64,000 nt of DNA from Paenibacillus whitsoniae (GCF_003955665.1 NZ_RXHU01000007.1:1-64000), one strand, 5' to 3'. Numbered from the stretch's first letter, positions 42,792-58,303 are shown. The notes: generated by a model from the letters alone, not told the origin. Numbers and translations: made by a program.

Positions 42792-45700
42792 ATGTCAAGC
42801 ACCACGCGAACGAAAGGAAGAGCAAGGAAATTTTGGTGCACGTGTTTGGGCGTGTTACTCGTGTTAAACACTCTGCTGCTTGCACCAAGTCTAAGCTCGG
42901 CGGCCGTCACGCCGCTGCCAGGACCGGGTAACCCGCTGCTGTATGACGATTTTAGCGGAGGCGGTATCTACAAGCAGAATTGGATGAACTGGTACAACCA
43001 AGCAGGAGGAACCGGCACCTTCTCGAAGACGACTGTCGATTCGCGCCAGGTGGGCTTATTTACGCAAACCCCGGCGTCGAGCTCGTCATGGGCCAAATTT
43101 CAGCCGATGAACGAGACGGTGGATTTGACCGGATACCGTTATTTGAATGTCACGATGAAAAATCCAGGGTATCCCAATTCGCAGATTCGCGTTGCGATCG
43201 GGGACGGCACGACCACCTATAATTTGACGGGCGGTTGGGTGGCAGTGCCAACGACTTGGACAACAAGTCAATTTGATTTGGATGCGCTGACGCCAGCCTT
43301 GAACAAAAAGACAGCCAAGCTTGAAATATGGCTCCGCCAATCCGGCGGCACGTATGGCGAGACGCTGATCGATGACATTTTCGCCTCTACGGCCAGCAGC
43401 GGTACTGCGCCTACTTTGACCGGCAGCATGACGGCCAATTCCGCAGGCGGCTATAACCAGAACACCTCCTTTACGTTCAAAGCGACGTATGCCGATGCCG
43501 ACAATCAGAAGCCGTTTGCGCTTCAACTCGTGATCGACGACACGGTTTATGACATGAGGGAAGATGATAACAACGATATAACCTATACGGATGGAAAAAC
43601 GTATACCTACATCACGAAGCTGCCCGTGGGCACGCACACTTATTATTTCCGAACAACAGATTTGACATCAAACCAAGTATCGACAGCCGTGCAAAGCGGT
43701 CTTGTCGTGGCGAATACGACACAGGCGATCGATGTGAATGTCAGTCAAGCGGGCTATAACACAGGTGCATTTAAGAATGCAAAAGTTACGGCTCAGCTCC
43801 CGCTCACGGACTTGTCCTATGTCGTGAAAAACGGCGCATCCGTTGTTGCTTCCGGCAACATGACGTATGAGGGATTGTTCTGGAATAAGCACGTCTATTC
43901 CATCGACTTCTCTTCGATCACGGCGAGCGGAACGGACTACACCGTCGTGACGAACGGAATTTCGTCTTATCCATTCGCGATCCAGGCGAACATCTGGAGC
44001 AACTACAAGGATGAAATGACGGCGTTCTATCGTATCCTGCGGGCTAGCGTCGCAACGTCGGATGCTTATCCGGCCGGCTATAGCTCGGTCGCGCCATCAG
44101 CAGCGATTTTCCATGGGGCCGGTCATTTGGACGATGCCCAGTCCGCCGACAGCACAACACACTACGACTTGACGGGCAGTTGGTACGATGCCGGCGATTA
44201 CGGCAAATACGCGGGCAATCAATGGGTCGGTACCGAAATTGCGCTCGCTTATATCCGGAATGCCGATGCCGTCAGCTCCAAATTCGATAATGACAACAAC
44301 GGGATCCCGGATCTGGTTGATGAAGCCGTCTTCGGCAGCGAGTATTTGATCAAATTCGCCAATCAACTGGGCGGCGCCATGTATGATCTCAAGAATAATG
44401 CCAGCTTCGTTCACCCGGAAAAATCGACGGACAATATAAACGGCACGGCGGACGATCGCAAGCTTTCGGGCCTTGGCGTAGGTGGCTCGGCCAAGGCGGC
44501 AGGGACACTTGCAGCGACGGCAAGAGCGATCCATACGGCAATTGCCAAGGGCGATATTGCACCGGCCAAGGTGGCGACGCTCACGACCTTTGCGAACAAC
44601 TGCGAAGCGGCTGCCGTTACTTTTTACAATTACGTGGTGGCGAATCCGGATGGACCGGTCGGTTCCTACGCGACGCGCGGGGGCATTCCGAATTCCAAGC
44701 TGCTTGCGGACGTTGAACTGTACTTATTGACGAACAACAATGCGTACAAGAATGCGGCAACCGCCAATATTAACACGCTGACATTTAATGATTTGGCTTC
44801 CACGAACTATTGGGATATGCGGCCGATGTCGCTGGCGGAATTTTATCCGGTGGCAGATTCGACTACCCAATCGCACATTCAACAATTGCTGAAGGAGCAA
44901 GTCGACTTCTTCTTAACCTCCACCGATGACACGCCTTACAGTGTGCTGAACCAATTCAAGAACTTCGGCGTCAATGAGCCGCATGTGTCTTATTTAGGCG
45001 ATCTTATGCGCTATTACGAGTTGTTCCATGATCCTGCTGCGCTGCGTGCGGTGGAGAAGGGCATCTATTGGGTTTTCGGCGAAAATCCGTGGAATATCTC
45101 CTGGGTGTCCGGTATCGGCTCTGACTTTGTGACCTATCCGCATACCCGATTGGATGAAACGGCGAATACTTCGACGGGTACAGGCGTTGTATTTCCGGGA
45201 GCGATGGTGAGCGGGCCGAACATGAAGGATACCAAGGATAAACTGAGCGTAAGTCCGTGGTACGTAGACCGTTCGTTGTATTCGGATGATACGAATCAAT
45301 GGCGCTATAACGAATTCAGCATCAGTATTCAGGCGGGGCTGCTGTACACGATCATGGGGTTAAGCGCGAATGCTTCCGCTAGCTCCGCAGGAGGGACGAC
45401 ACCTGCTGCGCTGCCGATCACGTCACCGACCATTGGCGACTATGTGCGAGGGAATGTTACGGTGTTTAGCGGATCGGCCGCAGGCCTTACGAACCTCGAG
45501 TACTCAACCACAGGCACGACGGGGACTTTTGTACCCATGTCCGTTTCGGGCGCCGTATATGCGGCAACCATCAATGAAACCGCGTCTCCTGCTTATGCCA
45601 ATAAGCGCGTAGATATTCGCGGAACGGATGCGGCAGGCAGACAGAGCTACAGTTCCACGCATTATACCGTGGCGGCGCCTCTGCCCGATCCTTCCACTCC

Positions 45701-47012
45701 GCTGCTCTATGATGATTTTGGAGGCGGCGGCCTATGGGGCTCAGTCGGAGGCTCTGGTGAATGGGTGAACTGGTACACGCAAAACGGTGGAACGGCGTCG
45801 TTCGAACGGACAACGCTGGACGGTCTTACGGTGGGAACATTCAAGCAGACGCCAACGGCCACCAATTCCTATGCCAAATTCCAACCGTGGCACGACGTAG
45901 TGGATTTGTCCGGATATCGCTACTTGAATTTCAAGGTCAAAAACCCGAATTACGCCAATTTGCGGATGAAAATTGAGCTGAATGACGGTTCGCGCACGTA
46001 TAACCTGACAGGCGGCTGGGTCGCCGTTCCGACGACCTGGACGACGTTATCCTATAACCTGGATGCGCTGACACCGGTCGTCAATAAAAAGAAAGCGACG
46101 CTTGCCATCTGGTTGAATCAAACAAGTGTTGGTTATGGCGAGATGTTCATGGATGAGATTCAGGCTTCAAATGTCGCCAGCGGAACCGCACCAACCCTGA
46201 GCGGCATCAGCGTGGATCACGCATCCGGCGATGTGGAGACCGCATTCACTTTCAATACGACGTACACCGATGCGGACAATGAGAAACCGTTCTCGATGGA
46301 GCTTATCTTGGATGGCGTCGTTCATCAGATGGAGGCAATTAATCCGGCAGACAACACGTACAGTGACGGCAAGGCGTATCAATTCACGACCAAATTGCCT
46401 GTAGGCGTTCATTCCTATTACTTCCACACGACAGATACGACCTCGAATGCGGTCAGCAGCGCCGTTCAATCTGGCCCTGTTGTCAGTCAGGAGCTGTTCT
46501 CCAGCGATTTCAACAATGGCACCGCCGCAGGCTGGACACCGACCAGCGGTACATGGTCCGTACAGTCAGGCCAGTATAGCGGGCAAGCGGGAAGCTCGAA
46601 CAGCTATTCCATCGCCGGTGACGCCTCCTGGACGGACTACACTTTGGAAGCGAAAGTGAATGTTACCAACAACATCAACGGCAACAAAGATGCCGGGCTG
46701 CTCGTACGTTATACCGATGCGGACAATTACTACCTGCTGCTACTGAAAAATAATGATCGTTCCGGCAGAAAAATGGAGCTGATCAAATCCGTCGCCGGCG
46801 TCAAAACGTCGCTGGCCTTCACCAACCCGAGCATTGCGGCGGATACATTCTATACGTATAAGATTGTACTGGGTGGCAGCCATATCTCGGTCTACCAAGA
46901 TGGCGTACTGCAATTTAGTGTCGTGGACACATCGCTTGCCAACGGAAAGATCGGGGCGCGCACCTATGCGAATACGAAAGCGTATTTTGATGATGTCGTG
47001 GTGACGCGATAA
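42792..47012 (+). CDS. Secreted multidomain GH9 glycosidase with duplicated flanking modules
   Basis: A 1406-residue exported enzyme. After a signal peptide (about 1-38) comes module copy 1 (49-306: a carbohydrate-binding-like beta sandwich plus an Ig-like domain), the N-terminal Ig-like domain of GH9 (about 312-400), the GH9 alpha/alpha barrel (about 402-865) with catalytic base candidates Asp466 and Asp469 in YDAGDYG and acid Glu841 in YNEFSISIQAG, an Ig-like spacer, module copy 2 (971-1232), and a C-terminal LamG/concanavalin-like domain (about 1233-1406). GH9 members are mostly endo-beta-glucanases, but exo-enzymes on other beta-glucans and glucosamine exist, so the substrate is open. It has its own set B promoter and cre box. 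Confidence 0.9.
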   Translation: MSSTTRTKGRARKFWCTCLGVLLVLNTLLLAPSLSSAAVTPLPGPGNPLLYDDFSGGGIYKQNWMNWYNQAGGTGTFSKTTVDSRQVGLFTQTPASSSSWAKFQPMNETVDLTGYRYLNVTMKNPGYPNSQIRVAIGDGTTTYNLTGGWVAVPTTWTTSQFDLDALTPALNKKTAKLEIWLRQSGGTYGETLIDDIFASTASSGTAPTLTGSMTANSAGGYNQNTSFTFKATYADADNQKPFALQLVIDDTVYDMREDDNNDITYTDGKTYTYITKLPVGTHTYYFRTTDLTSNQVSTAVQSGLVVANTTQAIDVNVSQAGYNTGAFKNAKVTAQLPLTDLSYVVKNGASVVASGNMTYEGLFWNKHVYSIDFSSITASGTDYTVVTNGISSYPFAIQANIWSNYKDEMTAFYRILRASVATSDAYPAGYSSVAPSAAIFHGAGHLDDAQSADSTTHYDLTGSWYDAGDYGKYAGNQWVGTEIALAYIRNADAVSSKFDNDNNGIPDLVDEAVFGSEYLIKFANQLGGAMYDLKNNASFVHPEKSTDNINGTADDRKLSGLGVGGSAKAAGTLAATARAIHTAIAKGDIAPAKVATLTTFANNCEAAAVTFYNYVVANPDGPVGSYATRGGIPNSKLLADVELYLLTNNNAYKNAATANINTLTFNDLASTNYWDMRPMSLAEFYPVADSTTQSHIQQLLKEQVDFFLTSTDDTPYSVLNQFKNFGVNEPHVSYLGDLMRYYELFHDPAALRAVEKGIYWVFGENPWNISWVSGIGSDFVTYPHTRLDETANTSTGTGVVFPGAMVSGPNMKDTKDKLSVSPWYVDRSLYSDDTNQWRYNEFSISIQAGLLYTIMGLSANASASSAGGTTPAALPITSPTIGDYVRGNVTVFSGSAAGLTNLEYSTTGTTGTFVPMSVSGAVYAATINETASPAYANKRVDIRGTDAAGRQSYSSTHYTVAAPLPDPSTPLLYDDFGGGGLWGSVGGSGEWVNWYTQNGGTASFERTTLDGLTVGTFKQTPTATNSYAKFQPWHDVVDLSGYRYLNFKVKNPNYANLRMKIELNDGSRTYNLTGGWVAVPTTWTTLSYNLDALTPVVNKKKATLAIWLNQTSVGYGEMFMDEIQASNVASGTAPTLSGISVDHASGDVETAFTFNTTYTDADNEKPFSMELILDGVVHQMEAINPADNTYSDGKAYQFTTKLPVGVHSYYFHTTDTTSNAVSSAVQSGPVVSQELFSSDFNNGTAAGWTPTSGTWSVQSGQYSGQAGSSNSYSIAGDASWTDYTLEAKVNVTNNINGNKDAGLLVRYTDADNYYLLLLKNNDRSGRKMELIKSVAGVKTSLAFTNPSIAADTFYTYKIVLGGSHISVYQDGVLQFSVVDTSLANGKIGARTYANTKAYFDDVVVTR
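42936..43710 (+). repeat. Internal coding repeat, copy 1
   Basis: Encodes residues 49-306 of the GH9 protein, starting LLYDDF and ending VQSGLVV. It shares long blocks with copy 2, for example TYNLTGGWVAVPTTWTT in both. The DNA has drifted at third codon positions, so the duplication is old. Confidence 0.85.
45702..46485 (+). repeat. Internal coding repeat, copy 2
   Basis: Encodes residues 971-1232 of the same protein, LLYDDF to VQSGPVV, on the other side of the catalytic domain. It has a few extra residues near the start (GLWGSVGGSGEW) compared with copy 1. Confidence 0.85.
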
Positions 47013-47116
47013 CGGTGTTGACAGAAATTTAATCAAAATTTTGTTAAAACCTGGTGCTAATTTTAACTTCTCCGAGCTACAATAGTATGAAAACAGATTG
47101 TCTTAGGAGGGGTTAC

Positions 47117-47887
47117 GTGGATTGGTCACGAGGGGAATTAAAAAGCAGAGCTAAGGATACGCTGCGCACATCCTACTGGAAAGGATTCCTGGTCAGCCTG
47201 CTTCTGGCTGTTGTCAGCGGCAGCCTGCCGAGCTGCAACTGGAGGTCGAATCATGGGGCGACGGGAGGCGGCTCGGGAGGTTCCTCCAGCTTCACTTGGA
47301 ACATGGACGGATTTCCGGATGTGTTTAATGGCTTCGGCGCAGTCATTGTGGGCATCCTCCTGGTTGTTATCGTTATCGCGGTACTGGCGGGCATTGCGCT
47401 TGAGATCTTCGTGCTTTCACCGTTGAAAGCAGGCAGCTATCACTACTTCAAACGCGCCTCGCAGGAGGATGTCGACATGGGGTATGTGGGTTATGGGTTC
47501 AAAAAAGGGAATTATCTAGGAATTGTCGCCGGGATGTTTTGGCGGGGATGGCTCAATTTTTGGTGGTTTGTGCTCTTCATTATCCCTGGTATCGTCAAAT
47601 CGTATTCGTACGCCATGGTGCCTTACATTTTGACCGATAACCCGGGAATTGGACGGAAGCGGGCGATTCAGCTCAGCCGTGAGATGATGCACGGGCAGAA
47701 ATGGCGAACTTTTGTGCTGGATCTGTCGTTCATCGGCTGGTTCTTGCTGGGCGCAATTGCGCTGGGTGTCGGTGTGCTGTTTGTGCTTCCTTACTACAAC
47801 TCGACGAGAGCGGAACTGTATCTCGCTTTGCGGCAAATGGCGCTGGATGAAGGCTTGAGTTCGCAGGAGGAGCTGTGCATCCTCTAA
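47117..47887 (+). CDS. DUF975 family integral membrane protein
   Basis: A 256-residue membrane protein. GTG 47117 follows TAGGAGGGG and gives the family's usual start (WSRGELKSRAKDTLRTSYWK). Helices at about 22-40, 75-105, 140-170 and 205-235 surround conserved blocks such as LKAGSYHYF and FWWFVLFIIPGIVKSYSYAM. A glycine/serine-rich loop (about 47-62) is exposed. Members are common in Firmicutes; no function is established. It has a terminator and no evident link to the glycan genes. Confidence 0.87.
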   Translation: MDWSRGELKSRAKDTLRTSYWKGFLVSLLLAVVSGSLPSCNWRSNHGATGGGSGGSSSFTWNMDGFPDVFNGFGAVIVGILLVVIVIAVLAGIALEIFVLSPLKAGSYHYFKRASQEDVDMGYVGYGFKKGNYLGIVAGMFWRGWLNFWWFVLFIIPGIVKSYSYAMVPYILTDNPGIGRKRAIQLSREMMHGQKWRTFVLDLSFIGWFLLGAIALGVGVLFVLPYYNSTRAELYLALRQMALDEGLSSQEELCIL

Positions 47888-47946
47888 GCTGCAGGCACAA
47901 TAGGAACAAGATGAATATGTCGGGTGACAAGAACATAGTAACATTG

Positions 47947-47972
47947 AAAGCCGCATAAATTGCGGCTTTTTT
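47947..47972 (+). terminator. Terminator of the DUF975 gene
   Basis: AAAGCCGCA / TGCGGCTTT perfect stem, loop TAAAT, followed by TTT. Confidence 0.88.
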
Positions 47973-48148
47973 GTTTTGAATAAAAATGCGCAGGGGAGGC
48001 ATGTCCGCAGGGCGGAGGTGGCCACCCTTCACTGTATAAAGCTCCTGCAAAAATCTGCCCTTAAAGTGGGTTTACCCGCCTTATCCGGATGCGCCAATCC
48101 GTTTATAATCAGGTTGTAAGCGAATACATTTGGGATATATAAGGGGGA

Positions 48149-48190
48149 ACTTCCAATGATGAACTACCAATGATGGACTACCAATGATGA
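48149..48190 (+). repeat. 14-bp tandem repeat, three copies
   Basis: ACTTCCAATGATGA, ACTACCAATGATGG, ACTACCAATGATGA lie end to end, each pair differing at one or two positions. Each unit contains the doublet ATGATG shortly downstream of AAGGGGG. Confidence 0.85.
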
Positions 48191-48305
48191 ACCGTATGCT
48201 AATAACATCTCTGAGCCTGGTCCTGGCTCTAGATTGGAAGCAGGCTGAGGGCGGAAATGCGGAGTAACAGTGGGGCCATGTGCCATGATTGGAGCGGCTT
48301 GCGCT

Positions 48306-48440
48306 GAGAATGTGCATGAAGTGCAACAATGCTAGATCAATAGCAGCGACAGTGGGGAGATTGTGGATAAAATGTAACAATACAGCTCAGTAGTAGCGAC
48401 CAACGCAGAAATCCTGCACAAGGTGCAACAAAAACCGGGG
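48306..48440 (+). repeat. Degenerate 51-bp tandem repeat, about 2.6 copies
   Basis: The core RTGYAACA recurs at 48321, 48372 and 48423, exactly 51 bp apart. Each copy has a TGTGCAT/TGTGGAT/CTGCACA stretch before the core, and the first two share a TAGnAGCGAC segment after it. Resembles decayed intergenic repeats; no coding frame runs through it. Confidence 0.65.
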
Positions 48441-48511
48441 CTGTACTTTAAAAGGAAACTTTGCTGATGCAGAAAAGGTTAGTATAACTCTGCCGAAAGA
48501 GGTGTTTATTT

Positions 48512-50470
48512 ATGCTAAAAAAGTTAAGCTTATTAAGTTTAATTGTTTGTATGCTCGTCTGTCTGTTAGTTGTCGTTCCTTTGACAGCAAGCGCGGCGGG
48601 TACAATTGTAAGCTATCCATTACCGTCGATTTATACCACGACCAGTCAATACACGGTAACAGCAGACTCTACAAATATACCGGTAATCGACACTTCGGAG
48701 GTATTTGTAAACTATAATTATTGTAATTTCTCTTTTTCAGGTACGACTACAATCACAATAACAGCAAGCGAGACAATCAATACCTATAATATTTCTCCCA
48801 AAGCTTTGGGAATCACTGCAACAAAGAGCGGAAATACACTTACATTTACACTTTCATCACCAACATATCTTATCGTTAAAATCAATAACCTGAAGGATCT
48901 GGTTATTGCGGCAGATGCTCTCGAAACCAATGTTCCGGCTTCATCCGGTACAGGCATATACAATGTTAAAACGCAATACGGTGCCGACAGTACCGGTGCC
49001 TCTATGGCTACAACTGCAATACAAAACGCCATAAATGCGGCTAACGCAGCAGGGGGCGGTATAGTATACGTTCCGGCCGGAGTTTATAAGTGCGGAAACC
49101 TTGTTTTAAAAAGCAATGTTTCGGTTTATCTGGCGGGTGGTTCTGTTATAAGGGGTTCAGGAAATCCGAGCGATTACACTACCCATTTTCATAAGAATTC
49201 TCTGGGTAAGGATGGAACATGGTTTATTTATACCGAAACAAATGCAAACAATATTAAAATATACGGCAGGGGGACTATTGACGGCAATGGCCATTATATG
49301 AGAAATACAAACAATTATTTGAACAATATTCTTGTGCCCTTGCAGACCAGCAACTTCACAGTTGACGGCATAATAATAAGAGACAGCGGGGGCTGGGCTA
49401 CGATCGTTACCAGATCTAATAACGTAACCTTCCAGAATACAAAGCACTTCAACAACAATGAACTTGATTATGAAAATGATGCAATAGATATTCAAGAGAG
49501 CCAGAATGTACTCATAAAGCATACTGTAGCAGTATCGGAGGATGACACCTACTCATTTAAGACCTGGGATGTAGCAACTACCGATATTGCTGCTAACTGG
49601 CCCGGAACTCCTGAGAATCAGTCAAATGTAGTTGTGGATGATGCTTTGGCCTGGAGCAGATGCGGAGCATTCAAGGTTGGAGATGGAGTGAAACAGCTTC
49701 AGGATGGCATCGTTGTTAAAAACTCTTTTATATTCAGGTGCTGGCGCGCTTTAGCGGTAGGTCATCTGTATGGGACTCCAGCGGCACAAAACATTGTTTT
49801 TGACAATATCGATGTCGAAGGCTTCTGGCCAAGGTCCGGCGTACACTCCAGATGGTTTGATCTTTCTGCAAAAACCGGTCCGATCAAAAATGTGGTCTTT
49901 AATAATATCAATTTACGCGCTTTAGGTGAAGTTTCAATAATGAAGGGTTGGAGTGATACATCTACTGTCTCCGGAGTTACATTAAACAATGTACGCGTCG
50001 GTGGAGTTGCGGCAACGAATTTGACAGATTTGAAAATAACAGATACGAACAGCTATGCGGCAGAACCAAAATTCAACACATTGAAATTTGAAGCGGAAGG
50101 CTATAACCTTAGCTCAGGTGTTCTTTCCTATGAATCCAGCACAGATGGCGGGCTGGATGTGGGTGGAGGAAGCAATGGCGACTATATAGCATTTAAAAAT
50201 GTAGACTTTGGCAGTACAGCTAAAACAAGTATTGATCTGAAGGTTGCATCGGCTAATTCCGGCGGAAGGATCGAATTCCACTTGGATAGCCCTACAGGCA
50301 CTATGCTGGGTTATTGGACGGCAGAAAGCACAGGCGGATGGCAGGCATGGTCAGTCAAGAATATCTCGCTTAATGCCGGGACAGCTGTAGGAACCCATAC
50401 GGTATACGTTACTTTTGTTAAGTCAGATTCAAGCACAGTTGCAAATTTAACTTGGTTCCAGTTCAAATAG
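48512..50470 (+). CDS. Secreted right-handed beta-helix glycosidase, GH28-like, with CBM6
   Basis: A 652-residue exported protein. Signal peptide (about 1-29), an N-terminal beta domain (30-150), a right-handed beta-helix (about 150-500) beginning with the pectin-lyase-like pattern AIQNAINAANAAGGGIVYVP, and a C-terminal CBM6 (524-652, LKFEAEGYNLSSG to NLTWFQFK). Acidic residues placed as in GH28 are seen: Asp323 and Asp326 in ENDAIDI, Asp344 and Asp345 in SEDDTYSFK. A polygalacturonase- or dextranase-like activity is possible; the exact family is uncertain. Base composition and codons are clearly more AT-rich than those of neighbours (ATA and AAT frequent), which suggests transfer from a low-GC clostridium-like donor. 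Confidence 0.8.
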   Translation: MLKKLSLLSLIVCMLVCLLVVVPLTASAAGTIVSYPLPSIYTTTSQYTVTADSTNIPVIDTSEVFVNYNYCNFSFSGTTTITITASETINTYNISPKALGITATKSGNTLTFTLSSPTYLIVKINNLKDLVIAADALETNVPASSGTGIYNVKTQYGADSTGASMATTAIQNAINAANAAGGGIVYVPAGVYKCGNLVLKSNVSVYLAGGSVIRGSGNPSDYTTHFHKNSLGKDGTWFIYTETNANNIKIYGRGTIDGNGHYMRNTNNYLNNILVPLQTSNFTVDGIIIRDSGGWATIVTRSNNVTFQNTKHFNNNELDYENDAIDIQESQNVLIKHTVAVSEDDTYSFKTWDVATTDIAANWPGTPENQSNVVVDDALAWSRCGAFKVGDGVKQLQDGIVVKNSFIFRCWRALAVGHLYGTPAAQNIVFDNIDVEGFWPRSGVHSRWFDLSAKTGPIKNVVFNNINLRALGEVSIMKGWSDTSTVSGVTLNNVRVGGVAATNLTDLKITDTNSYAAEPKFNTLKFEAEGYNLSSGVLSYESSTDGGLDVGGGSNGDYIAFKNVDFGSTAKTSIDLKVASANSGGRIEFHLDSPTGTMLGYWTAESTGGWQAWSVKNISLNAGTAVGTHTVYVTFVKSDSSTVANLTWFQFK

Positions 50471-50515
50471 AATGGAAACGGTTTGAAAGGTGTTATCAAG
50501 TTCTTGTCATCCGAC

Positions 50516-50558
50516 AATACCACGGTGCGCTCTGCGGAGGCTCGTGGTATTTTTTTTA
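50516..50558 (+). terminator. Terminator of the GH28-like gene
   Basis: AATACCACG / CGTGGTATT stem followed by TTTTTTT. Confidence 0.9.
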
Positions 50559-50619
50559 GGGTTATTCGTAAAATTTCAAATTATGGCCCATAGTCTGTTA
50601 AGTGCAGCACGGATTATAT

Positions 50620-50673
50620 AACAAAAAGAGTCGGAATCTTGAATGTTCACCTAAGGCCTTCATCCGCTATGCT
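50620..50673 (+). promoter_or_regulatory. Set C promoter motif 1, before the GH2/GH78 operon
   Basis: AACAAAAAGAGTCGGAATCT then T and GAATG (50641-50645), 22 nt, TATGCT (50668-50673). The 26-base block matches the one before the binding-protein gene at 58420 in 20 positions, at the same distance from the -10. Confidence 0.68.
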
Positions 50674-50690
50674 GAATAGGATCGGGATGA

Positions 50691-56413
<5,723 letters not shown>

Positions 56414-56521
56414 AGGAAACTTCCTTGAAACAGTCCGAATTCGGGTTCGAAGGGTGAGCGATTCAGCCGCCCCTCTTCCGGGTTCGGCTGTTTGCGCATA
56501 GAAAGAGAGGCGGGACACCCG

Positions 56522-58303
56522 ATGCGATGGCTGCAAAGTCTACCCAACATTTTCATGGCCTTGTTTCCCAGAATCCGTACGACGCTGCTGCTGAGTTATT
56601 TCGTTATCATTTTGATCTGTATTGCCTTAATTTCCACCGCTTCCTTCTACATTTCCTACAATTCTATGGCAGAACGCGTGGAAACGGCCAGCGCGCAGAT
56701 GGTGCGGCAAATCGAATTCAATATGGATAACGACTTTCATAATAAACGCAATCTGCTGCTCGCTCCTTATTATAATCAGGAGTATATCGATAATATCAAT
56801 GCTTACCCGGGGATGGACAATCAAAATAAATTTCTGTTCCGGCAAAAGCTCGGCGACTTGTTCCTCAAGGGCTTCAACATTACGCCGATTCCGGACTTTA
56901 TTCGGTTTCAGATCTACTACAGCAACGGTGAACTGCTGAATTCCTCCGACAATTCGTCCTTCGGCAGCGCCAGCGAGGTGCTAAGAGCCGATTGGTTCCG
57001 GCAGGCGGTGGCGAAGGACGGACTGGTTACCTTCTTCAACTCGCCGGGCATGTATTCCACGGCTATGCTGATTCGCGATTTCTCGAATCCGATCGGCTTC
57101 ATTGTGGTGCGGGCGGACTACACGTTCGGGCTGTTTGACGGCATCCGCCAGCGCGCGGACCTGACCGTGAACTCTCGGTTTCTCATTTTGAATGATAGCA
57201 ACGCTCCGATCTATGATTCGGCCGATGGGCGCCAGGCGTCGATCGATTCGGAGACACTTGCCCAAATTCATAGCGATAGCGGCAAGTTCTGGACAGGTAG
57301 CGGCGACGCCAAGATGCTCGTCTCTTATACCCGTTCCCAGTACTCTAACTGGAAAACCGTGCTCATTATGCCCAAAACCGAAATTTTCTCTCCCCTCGAT
57401 AAAATCAAAACAACCGCGATCTGGACAGCCCTCGCGGCGCTCGTCGTGTCGACGATTCTGTCGCTGCTGTTCGGCCGAAGCATCACGAAGCCGATTTTGC
57501 ATCTTTACAAAACCGTGAACCATATCAAACGCGGGGACTTCTCTGTGCGGGTAGATATTAAGCGTAAGGACGAGATCGGCCGCATCGCGATGAACTTTAA
57601 CGCCATGCAGGATGAGCTTCAGAAGCAGATCGAGACGAAGTACGTGTATCAAATCAAGCTGCAGCAGATGGAGCTTGCGCTGCTCTATTCACAGATTAAT
57701 CCGCATTTTCTCTACAATACGCTGGACAGCATCAAAGCCATGGCCGACTACTATAAGGTCGAAGAAATCGGGCAAATGTCGCAATCGCTGGCGGATATGT
57801 TCCGCTACAATACGAGAAACTCGAATGAAATTGTCACGCTGCAGGAAGAACTTGTGCAGATTGAAGCCTATATGAACATTCAGGGCATTCGTTTTGAGGG
57901 CAAAATTGACTACAAACAGGAAATTGAAGAAGAACTGTTGGATTTTCCGATGCTCAAAATGACGCTCCAGCCCCTTGTGGAGAATGCGGTGTTCCACGGC
58001 ATAGAGCGCAAACGGGGCAAGGGGAGCATTCATCTCAAGGCATGGCGCGAGGAGGACGGCGTCTACATTCAGGTAAGTGACGACGGCGTCGGCATTTCGG
58101 AAGCAAGACTCGAGGAAATCAGGGACTCCCTGCGCCAACCGCTCTATCAGGAGGAGTTCAAACTACCGGCGGCAGCGAATATGGGCATCGGCGTTCAGAA
58201 CGTCTACGCTCGGTACACAATCCGGTACGGCGAAGGGTTTCACTTTCACATTGACAGCCGCAAAGGAAAGGGAACACAAGTGACACTTCATCTTACGGCC
58301 TGA
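56522..58303 (+). CDS. YesM-type sensor histidine kinase 3
   Basis: A 593-residue kinase with helices at about 16-38 and 290-315, an extracellular sensor between, HAMP (about 315-365), His395 in SQINPHFLYNTL and an HATPase domain (LVENAVFHG, DDGVGI, GVQNVYARY). ATG 56522 is preferred; the upstream TTG 56492 has no ribosome binding site. It stands 108 bases after GH78 and 116 before the third binding protein. Its regulator partner (61570) lies on the other side of the importer genes, an uncommon split arrangement. Confidence 0.92.
   Translation: MRWLQSLPNIFMALFPRIRTTLLLSYFVIILICIALISTASFYISYNSMAERVETASAQMVRQIEFNMDNDFHNKRNLLLAPYYNQEYIDNINAYPGMDNQNKFLFRQKLGDLFLKGFNITPIPDFIRFQIYYSNGELLNSSDNSSFGSASEVLRADWFRQAVAKDGLVTFFNSPGMYSTAMLIRDFSNPIGFIVVRADYTFGLFDGIRQRADLTVNSRFLILNDSNAPIYDSADGRQASIDSETLAQIHSDSGKFWTGSGDAKMLVSYTRSQYSNWKTVLIMPKTEIFSPLDKIKTTAIWTALAALVVSTILSLLFGRSITKPILHLYKTVNHIKRGDFSVRVDIKRKDEIGRIAMNFNAMQDELQKQIETKYVYQIKLQQMELALLYSQINPHFLYNTLDSIKAMADYYKVEEIGQMSQSLADMFRYNTRNSNEIVTLQEELVQIEAYMNIQGIRFEGKIDYKQEIEEELLDFPMLKMTLQPLVENAVFHGIERKRGKGSIHLKAWREEDGVYIQVSDDGVGISEARLEEIRDSLRQPLYQEEFKLPAAANMGIGVQNVYARYTIRYGEGFHFHIDSRKGKGTQVTLHLTA

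Larger units (their letters stand above)
47973..48511. other. Intergenic region with two kinds of tandem repeats
   Basis: About 540 bases with no supported gene. It holds a three-copy 14-bp tandem repeat (48149-48190) and a degenerate 51-bp periodic repeat (48306-48440). A 27-codon frame at 48184-48267 (MMNRMLITSLSLVLALDWKQ start) looks like the beginning of a signal peptide, with AAGGGGG 35 bases upstream; it may be the wreck of an exported-protein gene. The promoter of the GH28-like gene (possible TATAAC at 48483) lies at the right end. Confidence 0.6.

Noticed and set aside
47018..47083. Sigma-A promoter TTGACA upstream of the DUF975 gene
   Set aside because: No acceptable -10 lies 16-18 bases after it; TACAAT at 47078 is too far away.
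48149..48190. Short repeats considered as a CRISPR array
   Set aside because: Units are adjacent with no spacers and only 14 bp long; no cas gene is near.
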